Of a stretch of 64,000 bases of DNA, positions 48,903-59,440 are shown piece after piece. How positions within the stretch are numbered: position 1 is the first letter of the stretch; every line of letters begins with the position of its first letter. The DNA is from Panulirus ornatus (lineage: Eukaryota; Arthropoda; Malacostraca; Decapoda; Palinuridae), in NCBI RefSeq assembly GCF_036320965.1, contig NC_092248.1:26144320-26208319 (forward strand), written 5' to 3'. A program made the position numbers and the translations under genes. The notes beneath the pieces were generated by a model. It was not told where the DNA came from and did no database searches. It saw nothing but the letters and a program-made list of their open reading frames with translations.

Positions 48903-50465
48903 AACAAGCAAGGCTTACCGTCCTAATGGCATCCATCCCTGTGTGCTGAGAAAGTGTGCCTCGGAACTTACACCTATGCTTGCTTATCTGTTCCATTCCT
49001 GCTTAAAAACCAGAATTTTTCCTTCTTGAAAGTATGCATTGGAAGATCCCATCCCTAGGAAGGATGATTATTCTAATCCCTTAAACTATCGACCTGTTGC
49101 TTTGACATCTACCATTTCTAAATCTTTGAATCTCTCCACAACTCCCATATCCTTAGGCATCTTGAATCTTACAGTCTTCTCTCTGGTCACCAGTATGACT
49201 TCTGTAAGGCAAGATACACTGATGATATTCTTTCTTATCTTACTAATGTCTGGTCATCATCCCTGAAAGACTTTGAGGGAAAATCCTACGTAAATGCCCT
49301 TGACATATCCAAAGCTTTTGACAAAGAATGGTGTCATGGTCTCGTCTCTAAGCTCCCCTTTTTGGCTTCCCTCCCTCACGTCTAGCTTCCTCTCTAGCCA
49401 ATCTACCTCCATGGGTTTTGATGGATCAGCGCCCCCCCCCCCCCCTCCATCAACAGCAGCATCCCTCAAGGTTTTCTCCTGTCCCCTACACTTTTTCTCC
49501 AGTTTACCAACGATTTCCTCTCCTCTGCAAATAATGAAATGCACTCATATGCAGAGGATGCAACACTGCATCCATCCACATCCTTCAATTGTGCTCCCTC
49601 ATCTCTCACCTGATCTTCATCTTCCCCCAATAAACTCAGACTTGGACAGATTATCTCAGTGGGGTAGATGAAATCTGGTCAAGTTCAATGCCTCCAAAAC
49701 CCAGTTTCTAACCATTTCTCAATCGAAAACTCCTCAAAACTTTCCTCTGTCCTCTGGTTCTGTAATTCCACCTCTTGACTCAAAGTATGCATTTAGTATT
49801 ACTGTATCATCCACTCTCTTGGAAACTCCACATTGCGGAAATAGATAAGTCTGCCTCTAAGAAACTGGGTGTCCTGTTTAGATGTCGAAACTTCTTTTCT
49901 TCTGTACAGTTGCTTCATTCATACAAAGGACTGATCAGTACTTGTGTGGAGTACTGTTCTCATATCTGGGGTGGTTCTAGCTCTGCATCCTTAATTGACA
50001 GCATCGAGTCGAAAGCGGTCCAATCTATAAACTCTCCCAGGATAGTTTCAAAACTTGACCCTTTTGCCTAATGTCACAATGTTTTCATTTTCCCTCTTCT
50101 ATAGGTATTTCTTTGGGCTTTTGCTCCCATGAAACGACTGCCTGTGTGCTCCCACCACTAGCTAGACCACACAATACTTTGCAAGCTGCTGCTTTACGTG
50201 ATTACTGTGTGGCCATTAACAACTCTCAAGGCTTCCTTTTAATAATTTCTTTCCCTACACCTTGAAACCTTGCAACTCTCTACCTTCTCTTTCCCAATAA
50301 CTATAACCTGATACATTTTACAAATCAGCTTTTCACTGCCTCCAAAATTCATGAATACTTTCACTTGCCTCTTCCTTTTCTCTCCCATGATCCTCTCTAT
50401 ATTCCAATTATGGCCCAGCCTTGATGTGAGCTTCTGCCTGTGACTGAAGCCTCCACATAAAAATA
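47940..50465 (+). pseudogene. Jockey-like LINE, nearly complete, decayed
   Basis: Across frames: end of the endonuclease (HSPNILDL, FTSNPSHY, TISSPVGSPNHTLI), WHLKKADENNLRKFYSDFP-VNYCLCG, IAEVIVKGIEAFTF, the PSLFCSDGTIAVSPIDKATLFGSHFSSNSTLNDS piece (48,614-48,832), a (CT)n tract in place of ~20 residues, NGIHPCVLRKCASELTPMLAYLF, RKDDYSNPLNYRPVALTSTISKS, YVNALDISKAFDKEWCHGLVSKLPFLASLPH, INSSIPQGFLLSPTLF, then SYAEDATLHPSTS and the terminal domain LVKFNASKTQ ... KKLGVLFRCRNFFSSVQLLHSYKGLISTCVEYCSHIWGGSSSASLIDSIESKAVQSINS. The catalytic FADD box reads YAED, so RT is inactive. A C14 run at about 49,432 and many frameshifts add damage. The left end is cut by copy P. Confidence 0.82.
48836..48900. 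repeat. (CT)n microsatellite
   Basis: About 32 pure CT units inside the Jockey-like ORF. It gives spurious SLSLSL frames. Confidence 0.98.
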
Positions 50466-53277
50466 AAAATAAAGAAAAAGTTGAGGCTACAGAGGGAAAG
50501 GTATGCTCTAAAAGTTAAGAAATCTCTTTTCTTCAAAGCCATGTCCTGCATGCAATTCTTTGCTTTTTTCAGCCTGCCTGGCTTTCCCTGCCATTTTCGA
50601 AAAATCTTATCTCTTCTGTAACTGCCTTGAGCTACCATCTGTGATCTGTGAAGGGTGCAAGCTTTGAGCAGTCAGAAAGGAGCAGGCTTCAGTGATGTTA
50701 ACCAATATTCATTGCTGATTGGCTGAGGCTAGACCTGTTCTAATGTGCATTTTGCTCCTGACATCACTGACTCATTCATAAAGGGTAAATGAAGACTGCC
50801 GCCTCCTCACCAAGTAAAAGGCTGAAAGACTAAAAGCCAGCACATTAAAAAGATATGCCTCTAAATGCTCATTGAACATGATTTTGGAGAGAAAAGGTTT
50901 CTCTAAAAGGCTGAAAGACTAAAAGCCGGTACATTAAAAAGATTTGCCTCTAAATGCTCATTGAACATGATTTTGGAGAGAAAAGATTTCTCAACCTTCA
51001 AAACCTACATTTTCATCACTCTTTCAAATACTGTACTTTTAACACATATGATGTCTACCTAAATGGTCTATAATGTTATTGCCGAAGCTTAGGTTCTCTA
51101 TTATGGATTTGTGAATATCTCTAATGCAATTTTAAAAGAGACTCTGTCTCATCATAGTATAAGTGGTTTGGCCGTAGTCTTTCTTTTTTCTAGATAATAC
51201 AAAATATTCCATCCCATCCTCATTCTTGAGTCAGTCTCAAGCTATACTTATGTCAGCTTCTGTTAGCATAATAAAGGTGATGGCATTCTCATAACATACC
51301 CATCTCTTTGTAATCAGAAGATCAGGAACAAAAGTGATGACATCACAAGGCACATCAAGAAAAACAAAAGTGTACTGTACTAAAGTGAGCAAATGAATTA
51401 TAGAATAAGAGATTAGCTAATTCAAGCCACCTAACCTCCACAACATGACATCACAGACCTAGGAAGACTGATGACTCATCATTACAACCTTGTGAATGAG
51501 CATCTACCAGGGTTCAAAATAATTTCTTATTTTCAAGGACTCTTTTCTTTTGTGCTCAGATGATAAATTCTTGACAACTACTTTTCCACCTCCTAGAGTC
51601 TTCTTTCTGGTTCTGGGGTTATCTTTTGGTATGAGTGTATAGCATGCTCTGGCAAGCCTTGCCATGTAATTGTAGCTTACTATCACCAGATATCTACATC
51701 CTAATCCAGTAGAGCATCCAAGCATTCACACTAATTTCTTTGGAAATGGGATTCTTTTTCTGATCAGGGTTTCAGAAGAGATCAAAGAAGCTTTTGAGGC
51801 TTCAGTAACACCAGTTGATTCTGCATGTTTGACTGAATCAGGAAATGATTCAGTGTGGTACAGATTTCAACATGCTGCACCACACCAGTACACAGACAAT
51901 GACAGGGTGCAAGGGGTACATTGTACCTGGGCCCAGGAATTTCCTGGGATCTTGGAAAATGTTTGCACATATTGAAGACTAGCAGCATTCACATTTTTTG
52001 TGAGCGTACCTAGTTCAAATATTCTTAAAGCACATGTGAAGTAGACACTAATGAACTGTAATACATAAGTGAACACTGGACAGAAATTGTGAAGTACAAG
52101 TGAATTTGACTGGTTTCACCTTAAAGTAGCGTTGATCACCCCAAGATAAATCAGTCCTAGGCTGTAGGATTTAGGCTTGCATAAAGATGAAGGCAGCAGC
52201 AAAGGGAGTATATAGGCAGCAAGTATGCACAGAAATGCATCACAAAAATGTTATATTCCTTTTGAATTATCCGATATTTTTCTGAGTTGCTATCCGATGA
52301 AATGCTGCCTCTTTCTGGTGCCTGTTGTCACTGCCTGGTTGTCTTAAAACTAACGAAACGATTCATGAATGTATCAACTGTGGGGGAGACCAGACCTAGT
52401 TGTTACACAACTAAGTTGTTACAAAAGCATTTTCTCAAAAACTGGACGAGAGAGGAAGTTCTGAGCTATGTCACATCAAAATATATTACCAACAGGCTCT
52501 GAATGCACAATTTGGTGATCATGGACTGCATTGAGAAGGAAAGCCACCCAAAAAAGTTGCACCTTGGTAAAATTCTGAAATTGCCAATACTTTCATCTTG
52601 CATCAAAAGTATCCATTTAAGTTTAGGGATGAGTACAAGATTAAATGAAGTGTACATCAAGTTATCTTGGTGAGATTAGTAGCATCTCATGTTCCAGTGC
52701 TTTTTGTGCACGTGTTTAAACATAAAGGAGCCTCATAGGGCAAGTTGTTACAATGTAACAACTTACCACATTTCCAAAATCTACCCCTGAGTTTTCCAAT
52801 GGTTGTTCTTACTTTTGCTGATAGTGATTCATCCATCATGCGGCGGAACTACATAAAGAAGACCAACACAGGTACAACACCTTAGATGTGATGGAGGTTA
52901 CTGCACAACATGTGAAATGTGGCAGATTTGCACCTGCCCTTTTCATTTCTATGTGTGCTTTGATTTTCAGGATCACCTTTCATGTAAACTGATGCAATCA
53001 TCTGGTTGTTATTCATGTTTATAGGTCCAGTATACCAAAGAACCCAGGTACTATGAGAATCTTAACTCATAGAAGAAAATACAAGTTTTTCTCTTTTTGC
53101 TTGTTTGATATGCCTTAAAATGTGAAAATTGTAACAACTATACCCAGTCTCCTCTAACCTATATTACACCTATATTACATGTTACAGCAACAATCTATTT
53201 ATATCACAACTTTTACTGCTACTAACTTATTAGTACATAATATTTTGTCTTATGGTCTTTATTTTTCCTTTTTTCAG
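50466..53277. other. unassigned region
   Basis: About 2.8 kb without a recognisable element. Contents I can state: an 89-bp tandem duplication (50,815-50,992, listed separately); a palindrome at 52,742-52,764; three further copies of GTTGTTACA or its complement at 52,399, 52,415 and 53,130. The longest frames are 73 codons (51,725-51,504, minus) and 71 codons (52,287-52,502, plus; contains GETRPSCYTTKLLQKHFLK) and match no family I know. The last part may be the 5' flank of the hAT element. Confidence 0.5.
50815..50992. repeat. 89-bp tandem duplication (2 copies)
   Basis: TAAAAGGCTGAAAGACTAAA starts at 50,815 and again at 50,904. Copies 50,815-50,903 and 50,904-50,992 differ at only a few positions (AGCCAGCACATT against AGCCGGTACATT; AGATATG against AGATTTG; AGGTTTC against AGATTTC). 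Confidence 0.93.
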
Positions 53278-56200
53278 ATACAAAAGTATAAATCACAAAT
53301 CAGCTCTCCAAAATGTATTCTCACAAATCAGGAGCCCAGAAAAGAAATGACAAAAAAGAACAAGAGGAAAATGAAAAGAGGGTCAACAAACACTCTTTCA
53401 TTTTGGATTAAGTGCATCTCCAAAAAAATTTCACTAAACTCACCTATAGAACTGTAACAAAAAGAAACTGTTGGAAACCTCATCCCTAAATAATGAGCAG
53501 TTGACAGGGTAATCATGCAAAGGATTTTGATGAAGGGGCAGATGCAAAAAATGAAAGTGGAAAAAAAGAAACAGACATACAGGTGCATGTGGAAGTGAAT
53601 TTGGGATATGAGAGGAGTAATCATAATGAAGGCCTTGACAATGGATGTATCACAAACGAGTTTCTATCCCAAAAGGAAATAGAAAAGTATGTTACCAATG
53701 GTCATATCCCTTCACCTAAAAAAATGCCCTAAAGACACCTGCAATCAGGTTTTCCCAGACAGCATACAAAAATTTCAAAGCACCAATGAAGAACTATATG
53801 TAAGAGACTGGCTTGTCTTAAGTCAATAGAAACAAGCATTATATTGCTTTCCATGTTGATTATTTTCACACAAGACAGTCAAGACTAGCACTTCTGCATC
53901 TGTCTGCAATGGTATCCGCTGAAGGCTGGGATGCTAATGGGAAGTAGTGGAAACTTTCCTACAGCATCCCAAACACAGAGAATGTTACCTAGCCTGACAA
54001 GAATTAGAAAAGTGACTGCTGTCTGGAACAGGAGTTGACACCATCTTAGAAGCATCAATCAAAACTGAAGCTGTGAAATGGTACACTGTTTTAAAGTGCA
54101 TCATCCATGTTTTACACTTCTTGGGAGAACATGGTCTGGCATTTACTGGTTCATCTCACTGAATTGGTGATTCAAATAATGGAACCTTTTAAGGACTGAT
54201 TGAACTGCTCTCCAGGTGGGACCCCATCCTTAGGAACATGTGCTAAGTGTAGAGGAGTCACAGAAAAGAAGTGAGCAGCTTCAAGTTCATTTTCTGTCCC
54301 CTGACTCAAAAATGAATTTATTGCACAATGTTCAAAGCTTGTGAAACGACACATTTTGCTTGAGAGACAATCTGCAAAGTACTTTGCAGTAATAGTAGAT
54401 GCCATATTGGACAAACAACACTTCTTTTGAGAAATGATGCTGGTGAATACATACCTGAAGCAATAACCTTACAAATTCAAACTGTGTACCACTTGTTCAA
54501 TTCCAGTCCTAAGCAGTGGGAATTACAACACAACCTGTATCTTTGTTGTATGTCTAAAACAAGATCGTCAAATTGCGTTGAATATGTAAAGCCTTTTGCA
54601 GCTCACTTGCCTGGCATTAAATTTGCACTGGAAGACCTCCTAGAACTTAATTCGATGGCCAAAACAAGAAATGGAGTCCATGGAGTTTTATCATACGTGG
54701 GGGAGGGGGCAAAAGTTCTGGGAGCATTGAAAAATGTGCGGAAGTCGAGAACGATGTCTCGGAAAGCAAAAATGGGTATGTTTGAAGGAATAATGGTTCC
54801 AACAATGTTATATGGTTGTGAGGTGTGGGCTATAGATAGAGTTGTGCGGAGGAGGGTGGATGTGCTGGATATGAGATGTTTGAGGACAATATGTAGTGTA
54901 AGGTGGTTTGATCAAGTAAGTAATGATAGGGTAAGAGAGATGTGAGGTAATAAAAAGAGTGTGGTTGAGAGAGCAGAAGAGGGTGTTTTGAAATGGTTTG
55001 GTCACATGGAGAGAATGAGTGAGGAAAGATTGACTAAGAGGATATATGCGTCAGAGGTGGAGGGAACGAGGAGAAGTGGGAGACCAAATTGGAGGTGGAA
55101 AGATGGAGTGAAAAAGATTTTGAGTGATCGGGGCCTGAACATGCAGGAGGGTGAAAGGCATGCAAGGAATAGAGTGAACTGGAACAATGTAATGATGTGG
55201 TATACCGGAGTGGACGTGCTGTCAATGGACTGAACCAGGGTATGTGAAGCGTCTGGGGTAAACCATGGAAAGTTTTGTGGGGCCAGGATGTGGAAAGGGA
55301 GTTGTGGTTTCGGTGCATTATACAGGACAGCTAGAGACTGAGTGTGAACGAATGTGGCCTTTGTTGTCTTTTCCTTGCACTACCTCGCGCACATGCGGGG
55401 GAGGGGGTTTTCATTTCATGTGTTGCGGGGTGGCAACAGGAATGAATAAGGGCAAGTATGAGTTATGTACATGTGTATATATGTATATGTCTGTGTGTGT
55501 GTATATATATGTATACGTTGAGATGTATAGGTATGTATACGTGCGTGTGTGGACGTGTATGTATATACATATGTATGTGGGTGGGTTGGGCCATTCTTTT
55601 GTCTGTTTCCTTGCGCTACCTCACTAATGCGGGAGACAGCGACAAAGTATAATAAAGAAAATAAAAATCTTTTGCCTGTGTTAATGTCAGGTGTGTGGTA
55701 AAAAATATTAGCTGGGATACATAATTGCAATGTCATCTACACCAGAGATGCCACACTAGATGCTGAAGTAGCAAGCATAGAAACTCTCCTCACAGGTCTG
55801 ACAAAATTTCGAAAGAAAACTCTCCCATAGATGTGGTGGAGTAAGGTGCAAGAGGGCAAGGCCATGATGACAGCACACCTACTGCTAACTTGGAGGACAC
55901 ACATGATACATCATAAGAGGTCTACTTCAGAAAGTGTGTGCTTGGTAGACAACGTTACAGCAGGATTAACAGTCCGTTTCAATGCTACTAAGCAATTGGA
56001 TGAAAAATCGGATTTCTTGTGGAAATATCTCACCATGTCTGAAAGTGATGTGGAGAGAAAAGCTTTATCTTTATCAGAGAAATGTTCTGCTGATCTTAAC
56101 AGTGATGATTTTGAAAATATGCAACAATTACACTAAGGGAATAGAGTGAATTTTGGAAATGCATGGTTAAAGCCATTAGATCTGTTGAACTTAACAGAGA

Positions 56201-56477
56201 AATGACTTGGTGACCTGTTTCCAAATGTTTGTGTTAGCTTGTGCATACTATCAACAATTCCAGCAACAGTAGCTTCTGCAAAGTCAAGCTGATTGAGAAT
56301 CATTTAAGGTCTACAATGCCTCAGGAACATCTTGTGGATGTGGCTAGACTAAGTACTGAATCAAACATTGCCAAAACAACTAATTTTCATGATGTGATTA
56401 AAAATTTTTCACAAAACCAAGGCCAGGAAGCTCTCTTTAAATACGAAGCCTATTTACCTCTTTTAACTTTTTACTAA
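53278..56477 (+). pseudogene. hAT transposase remnant, ZMYM/TTF type, split by a LINE
   Basis: By frame switching: KYKSQISSPKC, KRKMKRGSTNTLSF, KYVTNGHIPSPKK, FPDSIQKFQSTNEELYVRDWLVLSQ, CFPCLLFSHKT, ASIKTEAVKWYTVLKCIIHVLHFLGEHGLAFTGSSH, LIELLSRWDPILR, then QTTLLLRNDAGEYIPEAI, LFNSSPKQWELQHNL, MSKTRSSNCVEYVKPFAAHLPGIKFALEDLLELN (54,427-54,690). After the insertion: VCLVDNVTAGLTVRFNATKQLDEKSDFLWKYLTMSESDVERKALSLSEKCSADLNSDDF (55,831-56,136), then TIPATVAS and VKLIENHLRSTMPQEHLVDVARLSTESNIAKTTNFHDVIKNF (56,241-56,477), the hAT dimerisation region. At least eight frameshifts or stops. It could descend from a spliced hAT-derived gene rather than an element, but the decay argues against function. 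Confidence 0.82.
54694..55667 (+). mobile_element. RTE-like LINE family 1, copy S, inserted in the hAT remnant
   Basis: Starts at VGEGAKVLGALKNVRKSRTMSRKAKMGMFEGIMVPTMLYGCEVWAIDR, runs through LDMRCLRTICSVRWFDQVSNDRVREM (stop at 54,943), 54,961-55,233 with VLKWFGHMERMSEERLTKRIYASEVEGT and GRPNWRWKDGVKKIL, a small NNVMMW insertion, then the long-type 3' UTR, hairpin at about 55,605-55,640 and tail AATAAAGAAAATAAAAAT. hAT coding resumes at once (TTTTGCCTGTGTTAATGTCA). No clear target duplication. Confidence 0.87.
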
Positions 56478-56984
56478 TAATTATGTCTTCTGATCTACAT
56501 TGCAATATAAAAGGATGTTTCAATGTGAATTCTTTCTCCTTATCTGTATTGTAGCATAAACAAAAATGTTCAAATCAAATGTGCTTTCTTCTCTTTGATC
56601 CTCTTTTATTTCATCTATACTTATCTATATTTATCATGGAGGGAATATAGGAGCATAAGGCCTCAAATGCAGAAAATCATTCCACCCCTAACTCATTTTC
56701 CATAACCTCTCTCCTTACAGCTCATGGCATAAAACCATAGTGGATTAAAACAGGATGACTAATGGAGAAGAAAAGGGGGGCCAAAACAAAACTTTGTACC
56801 TCCTGATAAAATTCCTCTCAAGAGGCCCTACACCTGTTCCATGTGAGATAATGTAACCTGGAGCAAGCTTTTTGCATCCTAGTATCATTTAATGAATGAC
56901 TGTTGGAAGAAATTCATCTTTCCTGGTGGAGCTGCACATTCACTTGTCCAATTTCAGAGTTACCATAGAAAAAGCAGGGTATGT
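56478..56984. other. unassigned
   Basis: About 500 bp of mostly AT-rich sequence between the hAT end and the family-2 LINE. No motif, repeat or terminal inverted repeat that I can see. Confidence 0.55.
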
Positions 56985-58225
56985 ATGGATCATATACTTG
57001 CAATGAGAATGACTGTATGCAGTATTTATGTATCTGGAGAAAGTGTATGATAGTTAGGTACAATGCTTTACGAGCAATGTTAAGGATATATGGTGGAAAA
57101 GGGACAACTGTTGGATGATGTCAAAGCCTTCTAAAGAGTAGGAAATGCATGTGCAAGAGTGGATGGAGAGTTGAGCAGAATTCTGGTAAACATGTGGGTA
57201 TAAGGCAGGGCTGTGAGAAATCACCTTGGCCTTTTAACACATATATGAATGGTGTGGTAAGAGATGAGAGCAAAACTAGGGAAAGAGGGTGTAGAGATGG
57301 AGTGTGTTGGTGAAGTATGGTGGCTAGTGACAAGCCTTTATGCATATGATAATGTGTTGTTTGCTTAGAGTGAAGAGGAGTTGCAAATAGTGTAAGTGTT
57401 TTTATGATGTGCATAAGCATAGGTGATTAAAGATAAATGTAAGTAAAAGTAAATGTAATGGTGTCTGGAAGGATAAAGAGTAAAAGTGTAGGTTTGGCAA
57501 AGCCCTATGAAATGAGAAAGAAAATGTAATAAAGTGTGTTATAGATATGGGGGTGAAAGACTGGAAGAAGTGACAGAATTTTAAGTACTTGGGAACAATC
57601 TTGGGTAGGTTTGGTGATATTGAAGGAAAAATATAGGAGAGAGCAATACAGGGTAAAAGAGTAATTGGGTCCCTTGAGAGAATAATGAAGCATAGAGGTG
57701 TAAGTAAGGAAGCAAAGAGGATTAAGGGACAGCACCTTCCTCCTGACCCTGAATTATGTAGCAAAAACAAAGACAGAATGAGTCACAGAAGTCAAGAATC
57801 CAGGCTGTGGAAATGAACTGTCTGAGAAAGCATGTAATATGACCAGAAGGAATGAGAGAAGTAATGAGAGGGGTGTATGAGAGAATTGGTATGACTGGAA
57901 ATGCAAAAGGAATGAACTATGCAGTGTTCGTGAGGGTGAAATGTAATACTCTGAGGTGGCACGTGGAAAGAATGCACAACTTGTAGTTTACATGGAGTGT
58001 TTAACAGTATGTTTCAAGTGAGTTGGTGTGAGAGGAGGACCACCTCAGATATGGGGAAACAGTGGTAAAATACTGGAGGGAGAGAGATGCTGAAAGATCA
58101 TGTGCAATGATGTATGCAAGGAAGGCATGGAAGGCCAGGAATAAGTGGAAACTTTTGCTGTTGCCACCTCCTTGATGGGAATTCCTGGTGGGAATGGGCA
58201 TCAGAGATATAGATAGAATACACAG
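56985..58225 (+). pseudogene. RTE-like LINE family 2, copy Q, decayed
   Basis: Order across frames: YAVFMYLEKVYDS (motif A region), GKHVGIRQGCEKSPWPFNTYMNGVVRDE (motif B), INVSKSKCNGVWKDKE, FKYLGTILGRFGDIEGKI-ERAIQGKRVIGSLERIMKHRGVSKEAKR, VEMNCLRKHVI, GMTGNAKGMNYAVFVRVKCNTLRWHVERMHNL, and RRTTSDMGKQW, RPGISGNF. This matches the RTE-like set with SRWD/NTLRWFGH-type C-terminal domains and is clearly distinct from family 1. Motif C (FADD) reads LYAYDNVLFA with damage. The tail GGGCATCAGAGATATAGATA is shared with the copy at 63,257. About 25 stops or frameshifts. Confidence 0.68.
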
Positions 58226-58585
58226 ATAATTGTTGGTAAATAAACAATGTACAAATTAGTGTTCATTCAACAAACAGGGCATCAAAAATTAATTGCAGCA
58301 AACTTGTTTTGAAGGACTGCAACACCTTACCAATAAGCAAGTTCATATTTACACATGTAACTGTTTCCTCTGTTTTCACAAGCCCCCCTTTTTTTTTCAA
58401 ATAACCTGATGCTTTCAAGGATAGATTCAATCAATATCCTTGTGTATTATAAATGATGACGTCTGCCATTCTCATATGACTTATGATGGTTAAAGAAGGT
58501 AACTGCTCATATCTTATTCACCTGGGTATCAGGAGTGTAACTGATGGCTGTGTAGTGGGCCAGCACTTCAGCAGGTATCAAGGTG
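58226..58585. other. unassigned
   Basis: About 360 bp after the family-2 tail. No motif seen beyond general AT-richness and a T run at 58,387. Confidence 0.5.
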
Positions 58586-59060
58586 CACTCCTCTGATCCA
58601 GGTAGCTGTCTTTTTTCTTTCTACCTCACCCCCATGTGTACTACTGGCATTCTGTCCACAAACATACAATCTCTCTTTGTTATACATAACACCTGACAAA
58701 ACTTAAATCATACACCTCGTCCTTTGTGACTAGATTTTCTTGTGAGGAGCACTATGCACTAGCCCTGCTTTTTGGCAAAATGTTAGGAGCAATACATAAA
58801 AGTAGTAAGAAGGAACATTAAGGTAGGAGCATCAGGTAGAAATATTAGGCAGCACGAATGGGTACAAACATTAGGCAGGAGCAATAAGTAGTAGTGGTCA
58901 GTAGGAATTTTAGGTAGGAGCCCCTGCAAATCCTGCATTAAACTTGCCCTCTGCCAGTGGGCTTTTAAGTGTGTGGCACTAAAGGCTAAGAAGTGGCAAT
59001 GGAGTTCACTAGGTATGGAGACTCTATTGCCATGGCCACCAACTTGAGAGAACTCCAGCT
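58586..59060 (+). repeat. dispersed repeat with degenerate GGTAGGAGCA units
   Basis: Contains roughly seven imperfect 13-15-bp units related to TTAGGTAGGAGCA between about 58,780 and 58,925, followed by CTGCAAATCCTGCATTAAAC and GCCCTCTGCCAGTGGGC, then GGCACTAAAGGCTAAGA. The last blocks are repeated on the minus strand at 1,840-1,905, where the sequence continues into a GGTATAGATAG tail. I infer a non-autonomous or UTR part of a family-2-like LINE. Confidence 0.6.
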
Positions 59061-59440
59061 CCAGTGATAAAATTGGTTTAACTCATCGAACAAATGCTTT
59101 CTAGCATGCTTATAGAGTTTTGTTCATAGGTGGGAAATTCTGATATCTAGATGTTTGTTTCAGATGTTTTAAATTGAACATTTCCTAAACTCATGAAAAA
59201 CTGGGATTTCATGGTAAATGTTATATATTTCTGTTTCTTTTTATGGTGACCACCTTGGCATGGTGAAAATATGCCTAAAACAACACCATCTTGGGTGAGA
59301 GACGTCAAGGTCATCTTGGAATGGAGAAAAAAGTAAAAGAAAATAAAGTAGAAATCAATCAGGGATCAGCAAGCATTTGTAGACCTGACTCTTGCAGGAA
59401 GAAAGGCTACATAGAGAAGGAAAGATAAAAGGAAGAAAAT
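59061..59440. other. unassigned
   Basis: About 380 bp between the dispersed repeat and the Jockey-like 3' end. It could be the Jockey-like 3' UTR; I see no motif that decides. Confidence 0.45.

Noticed and set aside
48836..48926. SLSLSL-rich coding segment
   Set aside because: It is a (CT)n microsatellite inside a dead Jockey-like ORF.
51504..51725. 73-codon minus frame (RYLVIVSYN, NPRTRKKTLGG) as a possible small gene
   Set aside because: No family match I can name, no neighbours in frame, and the flanking frames are full of stops.
53179..56477. A domesticated hAT-derived gene
   Set aside because: The frame is broken by numerous stops and indels as well as a LINE insertion, with no sign of purifying selection or splice sites that rescue it.
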